The notes below the pieces were generated by a model. That model saw only the letters and a list, made by a program, of their open reading frames with translations. It ran no database searches and was not told the origin of the DNA. Below, one piece after another: positions 24,255 through 34,219 of a DNA stretch of 64,000 nucleotides; the first letter of the stretch is position 1, and each line of letters opens with the position of its first letter. The stretch is taken from contig SNVD02011508.1 of the NCBI GenBank assembly GCA_013180625.2, positions 48,277-112,276 of the forward strand, read 5' to 3'. Source of the DNA: Boswellia sacra (taxonomy: Eukaryota; Streptophyta; Magnoliopsida; Sapindales; Burseraceae). Both the position numbers and the translations under genes were made by a program.

Positions 24255-24681
24255 GGACGTTAAACCAAGCGCTTATTGGGAGGCAACCCAATGTTTTTGA
24301 AAAATAAATAAAAGAAAAGAAAAGAAAAATAAAATAAGGTAATAATGATCGATTTTTGTTTCTCGAGGAGATTCCTTTCGTAGGCTATCAAATTGATCAG
24401 GTTTTATCTCTCTTAGCCATCTGTCTTATTTGTTTTTATATATATATATTTTTTTACTTGTTTTTGACTTTTGTTTGCTTTCGTGTTGTTATCTCTTTTA
24501 TGTGTCTTTAGTTTCTTTTCTGCTCTTTTTTTTTCGTTTCTTTTGTTTAATTTGATTATTTCGTACTTTGTGCTCATTTGTGCAACAGCTTGAGGAAACA
24601 CCGAAACAAGAATTGAAGCCATTGCTTGAAGGTTTAAAGCGTGCATATCTTGGAGAAGAATAGACTCAAACAGATTACTGG
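24255..24681 (+). other. Post-pol non-coding region with a second RT-lead-in-like motif
   Basis: An AT-rich stretch follows the truncated pol. At about 24588-24662 one frame reads LEETPKQELKPLLEGLKRAYLGEE and then a stop, which resembles the FKPLPDYLKHVFLGD block 600 bp upstream. This hints at a piece of a second, diverged pol next to the adapter junction. Confidence 0.45.
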
Positions 24682-24719
24682 CTGTCTCTTATACACATCT
24701 AGATGTGTATAAGAGACAG
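24682..24719. other. Tn5 mosaic-end junction adapter (library artefact)
   Basis: Bases 24682-24700 are CTGTCTCTTATACACATCT, the exact 19-bp Tn5 mosaic end, and 24701-24719 are its exact reverse complement. This 38-base palindrome is the circularisation junction of transposase-based mate-pair libraries. It is not plant DNA. Sequences left and right of it may come from places kilobases apart. Confidence 0.97.
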
Positions 24720-24724
24720 CTTCA

Positions 24725-25213
24725 ATGGATGCTGATATCTTTCTATCAAACCTTCGTAAATATTTTCCTTCACTTCCTCAAAATGCTGTGTTTAAAATTT
24801 ATAAAGTACGGATGACTAGACTTTGGGCATTGATGCTCCTAAATGTGCCTGCTGATATCCGATGGCTTATCGAAGCAAAGGTGAGATTGTCCGGTGAGCC
24901 GGACATTAATCTCGCAAAATACATGCCTGGTCTAGGAAAGAGCTACTACGCCAAGAGGCGAAGAGAAAAAAGGTTACAAGTATGTTATAAATGTGCTAGA
25001 TGGAATTGTAACCAGACTTGTCGTTCATTAGGTTTTGTGTCCAGAAATAGAGAAGATAAACTATCATTTATTAAGAATGGTCTGAGTAATGAGTCGCTGG
25101 ATAATTTTTTGTTAACTCTCGAGTCACATTCTTGTGGACTTGTTCAGCGTGAATTGCTTAATCTATGGACACAATTTCGTGATGAATTGCAGTGTTATAG
25201 TCTAGGAATCTGA
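24725..25213 (+). CDS. Unrecognised 162-codon basic Cys-rich ORF; possible virus-like nucleic-acid-binding protein
   Basis: This is an open frame starting with ATG six bases after the adapter and ending TGA. Around residue 85 there is a basic cluster (YAKRRREKR), directly followed by CYKCARWNCNQTC, a Cys4 motif spaced C-x2-C-x4-C-x3-C. The rest has no signal peptide or membrane segment. I do not recognise it as a retrotransposon or plant host protein. The basic patch followed by a small zinc-finger-like motif recalls the small Cys-rich nucleic-acid-binding proteins of Betaflexiviridae (carlaviruses, vitiviruses). If so, it would be an old integrated viral piece. This is inference from layout only. 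The start could also be an artefact of the adapter join. Confidence 0.35.
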   Translation: MDADIFLSNLRKYFPSLPQNAVFKIYKVRMTRLWALMLLNVPADIRWLIEAKVRLSGEPDINLAKYMPGLGKSYYAKRRREKRLQVCYKCARWNCNQTCRSLGFVSRNREDKLSFIKNGLSNESLDNFLLTLESHSCGLVQRELLNLWTQFRDELQCYSLGI

Positions 25214-25506
25214 CTAAAAACGACCCTGTTTGCCAGTTTATAAGAAAACTGGATGGGAAGCAAATCCCCGACCATAGAAGGCGTTTCAGCCGTTACTGGA
25301 CGTAAAACCAGAGGAAGATGTGAGCCACAATCACAACTACTTGTATATTTGAATGTGTGTTGTTGTTGTCGAATTTTATTTTATTTTTTTGTTTTGTTTG
25401 ATCTGATTATCAATGTTGTTTTTGTGTTTTTGTTGTTTGTTAATTTTGTTTGTTTTAATTTTCAGTTTTCTTTTTGACAAACCATATGACTATCCCATCA
25501 TAAGCA
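25214..25506. other. Non-coding stretch after the Cys-rich ORF
   Basis: GC is moderate for the first 120 bp, then the DNA is very T-rich (TTTTGTTTTG runs) from 25375. No motif is recognised. It might be the 3' untranslated part of whatever transcript carried the ORF. Confidence 0.4.
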
Positions 25507-25760
25507 CACGTGGAGACAAGTGTGGAGGTTTTGTCAACCTCCGCCGAAAGTATATCTCTACTTTTCATGCTTCACGTGGGAGATAAGTGTGGCGGTTTTG
25601 TCAAACCCCACCGAAATTATATTTCCATTTTTCATGCTTCACGTGGGAGACAAGTGTGTAGGTTTTGTCAAACCTCGCCGAAAGCATATCTCATTTTTTC
25701 AAATCTTTGGGCGATAAATCTGCATCGAGCAACCCCCACCGAAAGTATGTCCCCATGTGT
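25507..25760. repeat. 67-bp tandem repeat, nearly four copies
   Basis: Copies start at 25507, 25573, 25640 and, degenerate, about 25707. Each has CACGTGGGAGACAAGTGTG, then GGTTTTGTCAA, then CCGCCGAAAGTATAT and TTTTCATGCTT. The CACGTG core is a G-box palindrome. Spacing is 66-67 bp. The copies lie between the Cys-rich ORF and the LOG-like pseudogene. Confidence 0.85.
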
Positions 25761-25889
25761 CAAAATTTGAGAGTTTTATGGGTGTATATATACATTATGC
25801 ATATTTTCATATGTCATTCCATAACCTGTCTTGCAATTGAAAAGCATAATATCTAACGTGTCTAACACAAGATAAGAGCACTTGTAGAA

Positions 25890-26539
25890 ATGGAGAAAAC
25901 ACCAATTCGGCGATTCCGCAATATATGCGTATTTTGCGGATCGTAATTTGGTAAAGATGGAGAGTTTACCACAGCAGCTCTTGATCTTGGTAGGACATTG
26001 GCTGCGAGGGGTATTAAATTGATTTATGGAGGGGGTAGTCTTGGGTTAATGGGGTGTGTGTCAACAGCTGCAACCCTAGGCGGGAGCAAAGTTCTTGGCA
26101 TTATCCCCAAACCTTTAGCTGTACAAGATATCGTAGGCAACACAATCGGGGAAGAGTTACAGGTCTCTAGCATGCATGAGCGTATTGCACATATGGTTGT
26201 TAAGTCCGATGCATTTATAGCTTTACCTGGTGGTTATGGTACATTAGAGAAGATATTTCAAATCACCTCTTGGGCACAGCTAAACATCCATCGGAAACCC
26301 ATTGGTTTGTTAAATTTCAATAATTTTTTTGATGGTTTGTTGTCTTTTCTTGATCAAGCTGTAGAAAAAAATTTTATCTCACCATCAGCGAGGCAAATCT
26401 TGTTACAGCTTCAACGGCAGGGGAGTTAATTGACAAACTACAAGAATTCGTCTATTCGCCTGATCCAACAACAGCTCGGATTGATTGGTTTGGAGAAGGC
26501 AATAAGAGGCGTAAATTGGATTTAACGCTCCATCTGTAA
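25890..26539 (+). pseudogene. LOG-like: Intronless LONELY GUY-like cytokinin-activating enzyme, pseudogene
   Basis: LOG enzymes release active cytokinin base from cytokinin riboside monophosphate in the cytosol and nucleus. From ATG 25890 the frame reads NICVFCGS, a TAA stop, FGKDGEF, then LIYGGGSLGLMG (about residues 44-55), LGIIPKPL, MHERIAHM, IALPGGYGTLEK (about 110-121), ITSWAQLNIHRKPIGLLN and FISPSARQI. The family signature is PGGxGTxxE; here the last Glu is Lys, so the active site is lost. A one- or two-base shift at about 26398 moves the frame; the tail LIDKLQEF onward then runs to TAA 26537. Plant LOG genes have several introns; none is here, which indicates a cDNA-derived copy. It sits inside the nested retrotransposon on its sense strand. 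Confidence 0.85.
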
Positions 26540-28472
26540 TCTCTATATGCTGGTTTGCTTCATTTTCGTTTGCTTTCTCTTTATTGTGTTTATTTGAGTT
26601 GAGTTTTTCTTTCAGATTGTTTCTTTCACCCCAGGTAATATTTTCTAATCTTGGCTTTTAGAGTGGTGGCTTAAGAAGTTCAAGTTCTCTTGAAACGCAT
26701 TCTGGATTTCTTTAATCCATAATGGCTGAATAAGGAGGCTAAATTCTAAACTTTTTAGATCCATTCTAACTGACTTGTTTGCGTTTGCTGATTTGTTGGA
26801 CTTTATTATTTTCTGAGTAAGTTTAGTTTTATGTAATTTGGAGTTGTGTGTTTTTGTTTTTACCAGTTTCGATTCGAAAAAAAAACATTGTGGAAAACCT
26901 GAGAATGGCAGAATATGGGGTTTTCTTAACTCTTGAAACGCATTCTCTCTCAATAAATCTGTAGGTTGTTTTTTTCATGTTGTTTGAAGTGTCTTGTTTC
27001 TTGTTTTGTTCTTTCATAATAAAGGTATATAGGCTGGAAACCTTAAGTCTGCAGGCTACTGGTCCTAAGGATTGTTGAAATATACAATCTTGACTCAGGT
27101 GTAACAACACCACGTACCTCTTTTTCTGCATTTTGTGGGTCAATGATAAGATAATGATTGAATTAAGAATAACTCTTGGAAAATGATAAATGATGCATGG
27201 ATCTGTGTGCTTAAAATGTTTATTGGTTTTCGCTTTACTTTTGATTCCTTGCGCAACATTGAGCACTGAGCTATTATCACTGAGTTATTTGTTCACTTAG
27301 AGAAAGTTTATGTAATTTAAATGGTTCTTCAGATTTCAATGAATTCTAGAACTTGTTTGATGGTCACTCGAGGCGAAATCCTAGACTGTGCAACATTGGG
27401 GAAATGATTTAGGCCATCTTTGGACCGGTTGAGCCTTAATAGCCAACCTTGACTGAAATTGATCCCTAGTTACCCCTTTGAGCCTTTGTAAGCCTTTTTC
27501 TTTGTTAACTCACTAAAAGATTTTCTAACCTAAAATGAATTTGTTCCAAACAGTTTATCCCTTACCTATGAGCATGTAGATCATTCACAATTAAATTCTG
27601 AGCTATGTTCTGGTTTTGGGAAGTTAGAGGAGGTTGGGATGTGTCATGAGCAATGCAAGTGAGTTCTATTGTGTTTAAAAAAAAAAAAAAGTCAATCGGT
27701 ACTTATCGTCCACGTACTTACACATTGAGGACAATGTGTTGTTTAAGTGTGGGGGAGGGGAAGTGTAATAAAAAAAAGAAAAAAAAGAAAGAAGAAAAAG
27801 AACAAAAGAAGAAGAATAAGAGATCTATACCCTTAAGTGTTCTTAAAAAGAATGAAACAACAAAGTGTGGGGGTGTAGCTTTCTTTTGTTTTCTGTAAAA
27901 AAAAAAAAAAAAAGATTGAGTGTTCTAAATAAGTTTAGGGGAGTAACCTGGTGAATTGAAATGAAGTTGTGTTATAGGGTTGAGCTCTACATAGTCTTGA
28001 ATGATTTATGTGTTTGTGGGTGATTTGAGCCAAATTATTATCCTTTATCATACCTTCACCCAAGCCAAACGTTACAAGCTTAATAAAGTCCTACTTGATC
28101 CTTGGTGTTGTGCATGTCTACATTAGTGGAGAGTGACTTGAAAAGCAGGCCTATGGAGTTCATTTATACACACATCTTCAATATTAAATATGATTCATTT
28201 TTATGCATAAACTCATCCAGGTTACAAGTGATTAGGTGAGAATGGCTCTACACACACACACTTGAGGAATTGAAATGAAGCGAAACTAATCTTTGAGATA
28301 AAATTCTTGATCAAGTGCATTATTTTGAAGTTTTCCTTGGGTTATAATTAAGTACAATCTTTGAGGCCTATTTGCAAGATGAAGCATTTGTGTATTTTAA
28401 TTTTTTTGTTGATTCTGTTTCGGTTTAGTTTTATTTCATATTGTCGTAGTTGCTCGAGGACTAGCAAAGTCT
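26540..28472 (+). other. 3' non-coding region of the nested Athila-like element
   Basis: There is no coding frame of note, and several A runs (27671, 27771, 27897). It holds a small perfect hairpin at about 27721-27738 (CACATTG-AGGA-CAATGTG) directly upstream of a purine tract. AAGTGTGGGGG recurs at 27745 and 27863, the same motif that forms the real polypurine tract at 28473. Long 3' non-coding regions are usual in Athila elements. Confidence 0.6.
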
Positions 28473-28487
28473 AAGTGTGGGGGAATT
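28473..28487 (+). other. Polypurine tract of the nested element
   Basis: AAGTGTGGGGGAATT lies immediately before the 3' LTR and is in the right place to prime plus-strand DNA synthesis. Confidence 0.75.
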
Positions 28488-29895
28488 TGATAAGTGTCTA
28501 TTTATATATCATTTTCATATCAATTCGTCCATGTTTCTTTGTTATATTCCTTGGTATTTTTATGTTTTTGTGTGGTTTTGATGTTTGTAGGAGTTTTGGA
28601 GCAACTTGCACAAAAATGGAGTAAAACCCTTCATTTTCACCTCTGCTAGTCAACCATCTTCTCGGATTTAATTGTATTGATATACAATGAACCCGATGAC
28701 ATATTATATACCGTTGGAAAGCTCTCGAAGTCTATTTTCTGGAGAAATTTACGGTTTATAAATCCATTCAGTGTACCAAAGTTTAATCAAAACAGTGTGA
28801 GAAGTATAGAAATGTAATTCCACAATCACTGTAGCATGTATAATACGGGACACTGTAGCAGTTACTGTAGCAGAGTATTTAAACACATTTTAGGGTTTTA
28901 TTTTCATAACTTGAAGAGGGGAGAACGTGGTGGAGGCTGCAGCTCTGGAATTCTTTCATCTCTTGGAGTTCTTGAAGGAGAAAGGAAGTTTGGAAAGAGG
29001 AAGAACTACAATCCAAAGAGAATTACATCAAATTTGCTAAGTTTTTCCCTTCCCTTTCATTTTCTGGAATGTCTCCATGTTGTATTGTATTTACCACGTT
29101 CTTAAACATGTGTAACTGAATCTGAATTGGTTGAGGGTGATTTCAAAGCCCCTGATATGGTTTTTGTAAGTTGATTGTGTAAGGAATTGTTATCCAATTC
29201 TCTAATTGAATTGCTTGTATTCTCCCATATTTAATGCTTATGATTGCTTGCTGATTGTATTTGAGTGGCCAACTGAATATAATCTGGTTGTTGTCTATTG
29301 CTAGACTAGAAATCTTGATCCGTAATTGTCTTGAATTTCTAATCCTTAGTAGCAAAATTGTGATCAGAGATTGCAATTGGAGAATACAACCTAAGTTAAA
29401 TAATCCGAGCTTGTGTGTTTATTGCTTAGATCAACCTATCTTTCTTATCGTAATGCATCCATTGAATTAAATTTAGAGAGCTTGTTCTAGGTTGTTTAAT
29501 GGATAGAGATTAAATAAAGAGCCTGTTTTGTTTAACAACAAAGTAAGGAAAGATTGGGATAACAGAGCTTGTTGTTATCTACGGTTGGTAATTTCAATGG
29601 TGTAATTGGATGACAATTCTACAATTAATTCGCAAATCCATATCTTGTGGTAGAGAAGGATCCCTTAACCAGGTTTCTCTCATTGATTTTTCAATCTGTT
29701 TAAATTTGCATTGTATTATTCTTTACTTGCATTAATATTTCATCTAGTTAAATCAATCAACAAAACCCCCCTCATTTAGTTTATTGTTGCTTTTGAATAA
29801 CAAATTCAATTAGAATCAATCCTCGTGGGAACGATATCTTAATCATCACTTTATTACTTGTGCGACTAGTATACTTGCTAGTTTTGAACGTATCA
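28488..29895 (+). repeat. 3' LTR of the nested Athila-like element
   Basis: 1408 bp, TG...CA, nearly identical to 20017-21428. It is followed by CCTAT (29896-29900), the right-hand copy of the target duplication. Confidence 0.95.
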
Positions 29896-30462
29896 CCTAT
29901 GCAAATTGAAAGCATTACAGGTAAGAGATACATATTTGTTTGTGTGGATGATTTTTCTAGATATACTTGGGTTGGTTTCATTAAAGAAAAATCTGACATC
30001 TTTGAAGCTTTCAAGAATCTTTGTGTTAAGCTTTAAAATGAGAAAAATAGGAACATTGGCAGGATTATAAGGATAAGAAGTGATCATGGAAAGGAGTTTG
30101 AAAACATTAGCTATGCTGACTTTTGCAAATATCATGGAATTGATCATGAATTTTTAGCTCCTAAAACCCCTGAACAGAATGGCATTGTGGAAAGGAAGAA
30201 TAGAACTCTTCAAGAGATGGCTAGAGTGATGCTCAATAGCAAAAAGTTGACTAAGAGGCTATGAGCTGAAGCAATAAGCACTGCTTGTTATATTTCAAAT
30301 AGAGTTTTTCTTAGACCTAGCACTAACCAGACACCTTATGAAATTTTGAAAGGTAGAAAACCGAATTTGAAATATTTTCATGTTTTTTGATGCAGGTGTT
30401 ACGTCTTAAATGACACAGAGTAGTTAGGAAAATTAGATCTGAGAAGTGATGAAGGAGTCTTT
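29896..30462 (+). pseudogene. Copia integrase core, second part after the nested insertion
   Basis: The reading frame of the integrase continues directly from 20016 once one copy of the CCTAT duplication is left out. The catalytic triad is visible: first Asp in FVCVDDFSRYTW, second in IRSDHGKEFEN, Glu in EQNGIVERKNRT. Later blocks ISNRVFLRPSTNQTPYE and ILKGRKPNLKYFHVF are typical Copia. Stops occur at about 30034, 30262, 30389 and 30421. It would insert element DNA. Confidence 0.85.
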
Positions 30463-32409
30463 ATGGGATATGCACAAAATAGCAAAGCATTTCAAGTTTA
30501 CAATCTGAGAACTGAGGCAGTCATGGAATCCGCAAATGTAGTATTTAATGATCTGGACGATTATGCAAACTACTCACAAGAGGAAAGCATAACCAGTTTC
30601 ACAGATGATACAAAGGAGTCAGATTCAGACAACAATAATAAAGAAGATTATGTTATGAAAGAGGAAATAGCTATTGTTACACCCGACATAACAGTAACAT
30701 CTGACAACTCAGATTTGAACAAAATTTCAATCAGGAATGAAGATGAAAAGAAAGATCCACCCGCATGGATTCCGAAGGCACATCCAACAAGTTCTATCAT
30801 TGGAACACCGGATGGCATGATGAAGACTCGGAGCAAGGTAAGAAATCAGGTAAGATTTGCATGTTATGTTTCTTTAGTTGAACCAAAAAATGTAAAAGAA
30901 GCCTTAAAAGAAGATGCGCGGATTCAAGCTATGCAAGATGAACTTAATCAGTTTAAAAGGAATGAAGTATGGGAATTAGTTCCTAGGCCAGAAAATGCAA
31001 ATGTCATTGGAACTAAATGGATATTCAAAAATAAAACTGATGAAAGTGGACAAGTAGTAAGAAATAAGGCTAGGCTAGTTGCACAAGGTTACACACAAGT
31101 AAAAGGCGTAGACTTTGATGAAATCTTTGCACCAGTAGCTAGACTAGAGTCAATCAGATTACTACTTGTAATTGCTTGTTTGCTTGATTTTAAGTTGTAC
31201 CAAATGGACGTTAAAACAGCATTTTTAAATGGCTATCTCAATGAAGAAGTCTTTGTTGAACAACCTAAAGGATTTGAAGATCCTAAACATCCTGATTTTG
31301 TGTACAAATTGCACAAAGCTTTGTATGGTTTGAAACAAGCTCCTAGAACTTGGTATGAAAGGTTGACAAACTTTTTTATCAACAGAGGTTATAAAACAGG
31401 TAGCAATGATAAGACTTTGTTTATCAAACATGCATCTAACTATTTTATTGTTGCTCAAATATATATTGATGACATTGTTTTCGGATCAACTAACAAAAGC
31501 AAAACTAATGAGTTTGTTAAGTTGATGTAGGAAGAGTTTGAGATGAGCATGGTAGGAGAACTAAATTTCTTTCTTAGATTATAGGTTAAGCAAATGAATG
31601 ATAGGATATTCATATCTCAATCAAAATATGCTAAAAATCTGGTAAAGAAATTTGGGCTTGAGAATGCAAAATCAATGAAAACTCCTATCAGTACTAATCT
31701 AAAACTTTCAAAAGATAATACAGATAAAGATGTTGATGCAAGTTTGTACAGAAGTATTATTGGCAGTCTATTGTACCTCACAGCAAGTAGACTAGACTTG
31801 TGCTTTAGTGTAGGATTGTGTGCAAGATTTCAAGCAAATCCCAAAGAATCACATCTTGCAGTAGCAAAGAGAATCATCAGGTATGTTCATGGAATACATG
31901 ATTATAGAATATGGTTTTCTAAAGATAAAAATGATTATCATCCAGGGTTTAGTAATGCTGACTAGGCAGGAAATGTGGATGACAGAAAAAGTACATCAGA
32001 AGGTTGTTTTTATCTTGGTACTAACTTGATTTCTTGGCACAGCAAAAAGTAGAATTCTATTTCTTTATCTACTGCTGAAGCCGAATACATGGAGGTAGGG
32101 AGTCGTTGCACACAGCTCTTATGGATGATGCAAATGTTAAGTGATTATGGTATTGAACAAAAGCCGATAACCGTGTTTTGTGATAACACTAATGCTATAA
32201 ATATTTTCAAAAATCCTGTTCAGCATTCTAGAACAAAACACATTGACATTAGATACCATTTTATAACGGAACTAGTAGAATTTAAGGTGATACACATTGA
32301 ACACATCCCCACTGATAGACAATTGGCTGACTTGTTCACTAAGGCATTGGATACAACAAGATTTAAAAATCTAAGAAAAGCCTCAGGCATCTGTCAGTTA
32401 CATGAATGA
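30463..32409 (+). pseudogene. Copia reverse transcriptase and RNase H
   Basis: The frame 30463-31530 begins with the end of integrase and the acidic linker, then RVT_2: [68 protein letters not shown] and the active site YIDDIVFGS (canonical YVDD). It is cut by TAG at 31528. The text goes on through FISQSKYAKNLVKKFG, LYRSIIGSLLYLTASRLD and the RNase H part with AEAEYMEVGSR, FCDNTNAINI and HIDIRYHF, ending at 32409. Further stops lie at 31582, 31964 and 32050. The active-site Asp pair is kept, but the reading frame is dead. Confidence 0.9.
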
Positions 32410-33230
32410 ACACTGCTTACTGTTATGTTAATTGTATCTGCAATATCATAAGCTTTCTTCTAATTAAGCATGTGTGAGCTGTGATATAAAAATTGTGTGA
32501 ATAATAAAATACTGGTTTAAAAATGAAAAATACAAAAAGGGCTACCAGTATATGATGTGTGAAAGCCATCCATTGAGAGTAACTTTATTGTATCTAGGAA
32601 ATATGGTGAGGTCACCCACTCAAATGGAAAAGGGCTACCACTATACATGTGTGAAAGCTATTGTATTATTTAGTAAATTCACATTGAGACTAACTTTTGT
32701 GTGTGTAAGAAGCATGCTCAAGTTGATCACTCAATTGAATTAAGTGATAAATTAAAAAGAAAAATAAAACAGCTCTTGAATATGCTTTCTTAGAATGATT
32801 CATATGATGTTCAGATATTGCTGTTATGTCATTTTTAACTGTGTTATGTTACGTTTTTCATAACATACGGTGCTCTTTGTGCTTTTCCGAAATTTGATTT
32901 TCTTGTGTGTCCATGTGTCAAAAATGCCATGTCAGCATTATTGAATTAAGTGGGAGAACTTTCAGTGGCGGGAATCTTGATTCTTTTAGAATTCGTTATT
33001 CAAATTGGAATCAAATTTGAATTTTTGTCCATTAATGTCAGTTATGAAACGGTTTTGGAAATACAATTAATATTAAACAAAATTGTTTTCAATATAGCCT
33101 AGTATATTACGAAATTGCTTAGGGCTTTTCCTATTCATTCCATACTCCCACAACAATTTCTTCTTTATCGCACGTCTTGCTTCTCTCTTCCTGTTTTGGA
33201 AATTTTTTTTGTAGACTAGTAACCCTAACC
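32410..33230 (+). other. Spacer between pol and 3' extra ORF of the Copia element
   Basis: No coding frame is recognised. It holds two similar short segments (GGGCTACCA-TATA-ATGTGTGAAAGC at about 32538 and 32630), a local duplication of about 90 bp. A C/T-rich leader lies before 33231. Confidence 0.45.
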
Positions 33231-33723
33231 ATGGCGACTACAACTGGTTCGACAAAATCCACCAGTTCTTCATCTTCTCACAGCGACTCCAGTTACAAAA
33301 AGAGTGACAGTGCACCGTCATCTCTGATGCAACAAGCGCATACAGAGATCGCTGTTGATCCTGCCATGAGTGAGGATGAGCAAGTTCCAGTGAAGAAGAT
33401 AAAAGATAAAGTAAAGCCAAAGTTCAATAAGTTTCTCACAGCTGACATCCAGTAGAAGTTCGAGAAGTACACTTCACAAAGGAAGTTGCAGATGGAAAGA
33501 CCAAAACCAGTGTAGAAAGACGTGACAGAGAGATTCGAAGAATTGTAGCTGAAGTCACTACCACCTCTTGTGACACAGCTGAAGAACACACTGCTCCTGC
33601 AGCTTTTGAACAGCCAACTCCAACCACAACAGGGAAAATATATAAAACAAAGGCTGGCAGACTTAGGAAGCACACTGGCAATTCCTCTTCTCCTCCCATT
33701 CGAAAGTCTCCAAGACTTCGTTA
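33231..33723 (+). pseudogene. Extra 3' ORF remnant of the SIRE-type Copia element
   Basis: From ATG 33231 the frame reads MATTTGSTKSTSSSSS, a Ser/Thr-rich low-complexity start, then an acidic and Lys-rich stretch with KFNKFLTADIQ, a stop at 33453, and KFEKYTSQRKLQMERPKP in the same frame after the stop. Downstream it is broken. SIRE elements often carry an extra ORF at this place between pol and the 3' LTR. I do not see membrane segments that would support an envelope-like protein. The function is unknown. Confidence 0.45.
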
Positions 33724-34219
33724 AATGCTTTTGGCCCTTGTGCTGAAATCAAAGGGGAGATCAAGATGAGTTTTCTAATTTTTTTAATGATCTTTTTATG
33801 TCTGATATAACCGTGGTTACTTATTTATGTTTTGTTTATATTTTTTGTTACTTATTACTCAAGGGATGTAAGTAAGTAGTAAAGGGGAGTAAAAAGAACT
33901 TCTTATGTTTGCTTTATGTTGATGAATGTTTTGCTTAGATGTTTTTGCTCTGATCATGATCTGATTGCATTGGCTGATATAATTGCTCTGATCATGAATT
34001 GATTAACGTGTGTTACTTGATCAGTTTGATAAAGTCATTTTGTTTATAGGATACTTATTTTGACAGTGTTCTGTTATGAGTTTTGTAACAGCTCACTGGT
34101 TAATTCTTTCCACATGACAATTTCTGTTTGCTATTTCATGATAGCTTGTTGTTATGTTTAACTTATCATGTGTGATGTTTTTTGATCAGAAATAGTTTGG
34201 TGTTTTCATCACAAGTTGC
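33724..34219 (+). other. Non-coding 3' region of the Copia element
   Basis: T-rich with no open frame. It leads to the purine-rich AAAAATGGGAAGA just before the 3' LTR. Confidence 0.5.

Larger units (their letters stand above)
20017..29895 (+). mobile_element. Nested Athila-like Ty3 element, non-autonomous, with captured sequence
   Basis: It is bounded by 1.4-kb LTRs starting TGATAAG and ending ATCA, with a perfect 5-bp target duplication CCTAT at 20012-20016 and 29896-29900. The primer site TGGCGCCGTTGCCGGGG is complementary to tRNA-Asp, as used by Athila. Gag, protease and the lead-in to RT are recognisable, but RT, RNase H and integrase are missing. The space after the lost pol holds a Cys-rich ORF, 67-bp tandem repeats and a LOG-like pseudogene. 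A second family member starts at 60937. The LTR pair is far more alike than that of the host Copia element, in line with later insertion. A library adapter at 24682-24719 makes internal continuity uncertain. Confidence 0.9.

Noticed and set aside
24682..24719. Natural Tn5 or IS50 insertion
   Set aside because: Only two mosaic ends are present, with no transposase or 9-bp duplication. The 19-bp hyperactive mosaic end is an engineered laboratory sequence.
25507..25760. CRISPR-like array
   Set aside because: The repeats are directly adjacent without unique spacers, and this is plant nuclear DNA.
27653..27898. 81-codon Lys-rich frame
   Set aside because: It is a translation of A-rich low-complexity DNA in the 3' region of the retrotransposon.
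33231..33723. Envelope-like gene in the Copia element
   Set aside because: No signal peptide, membrane segment or glycosylation-rich ectodomain is visible; only the position fits.
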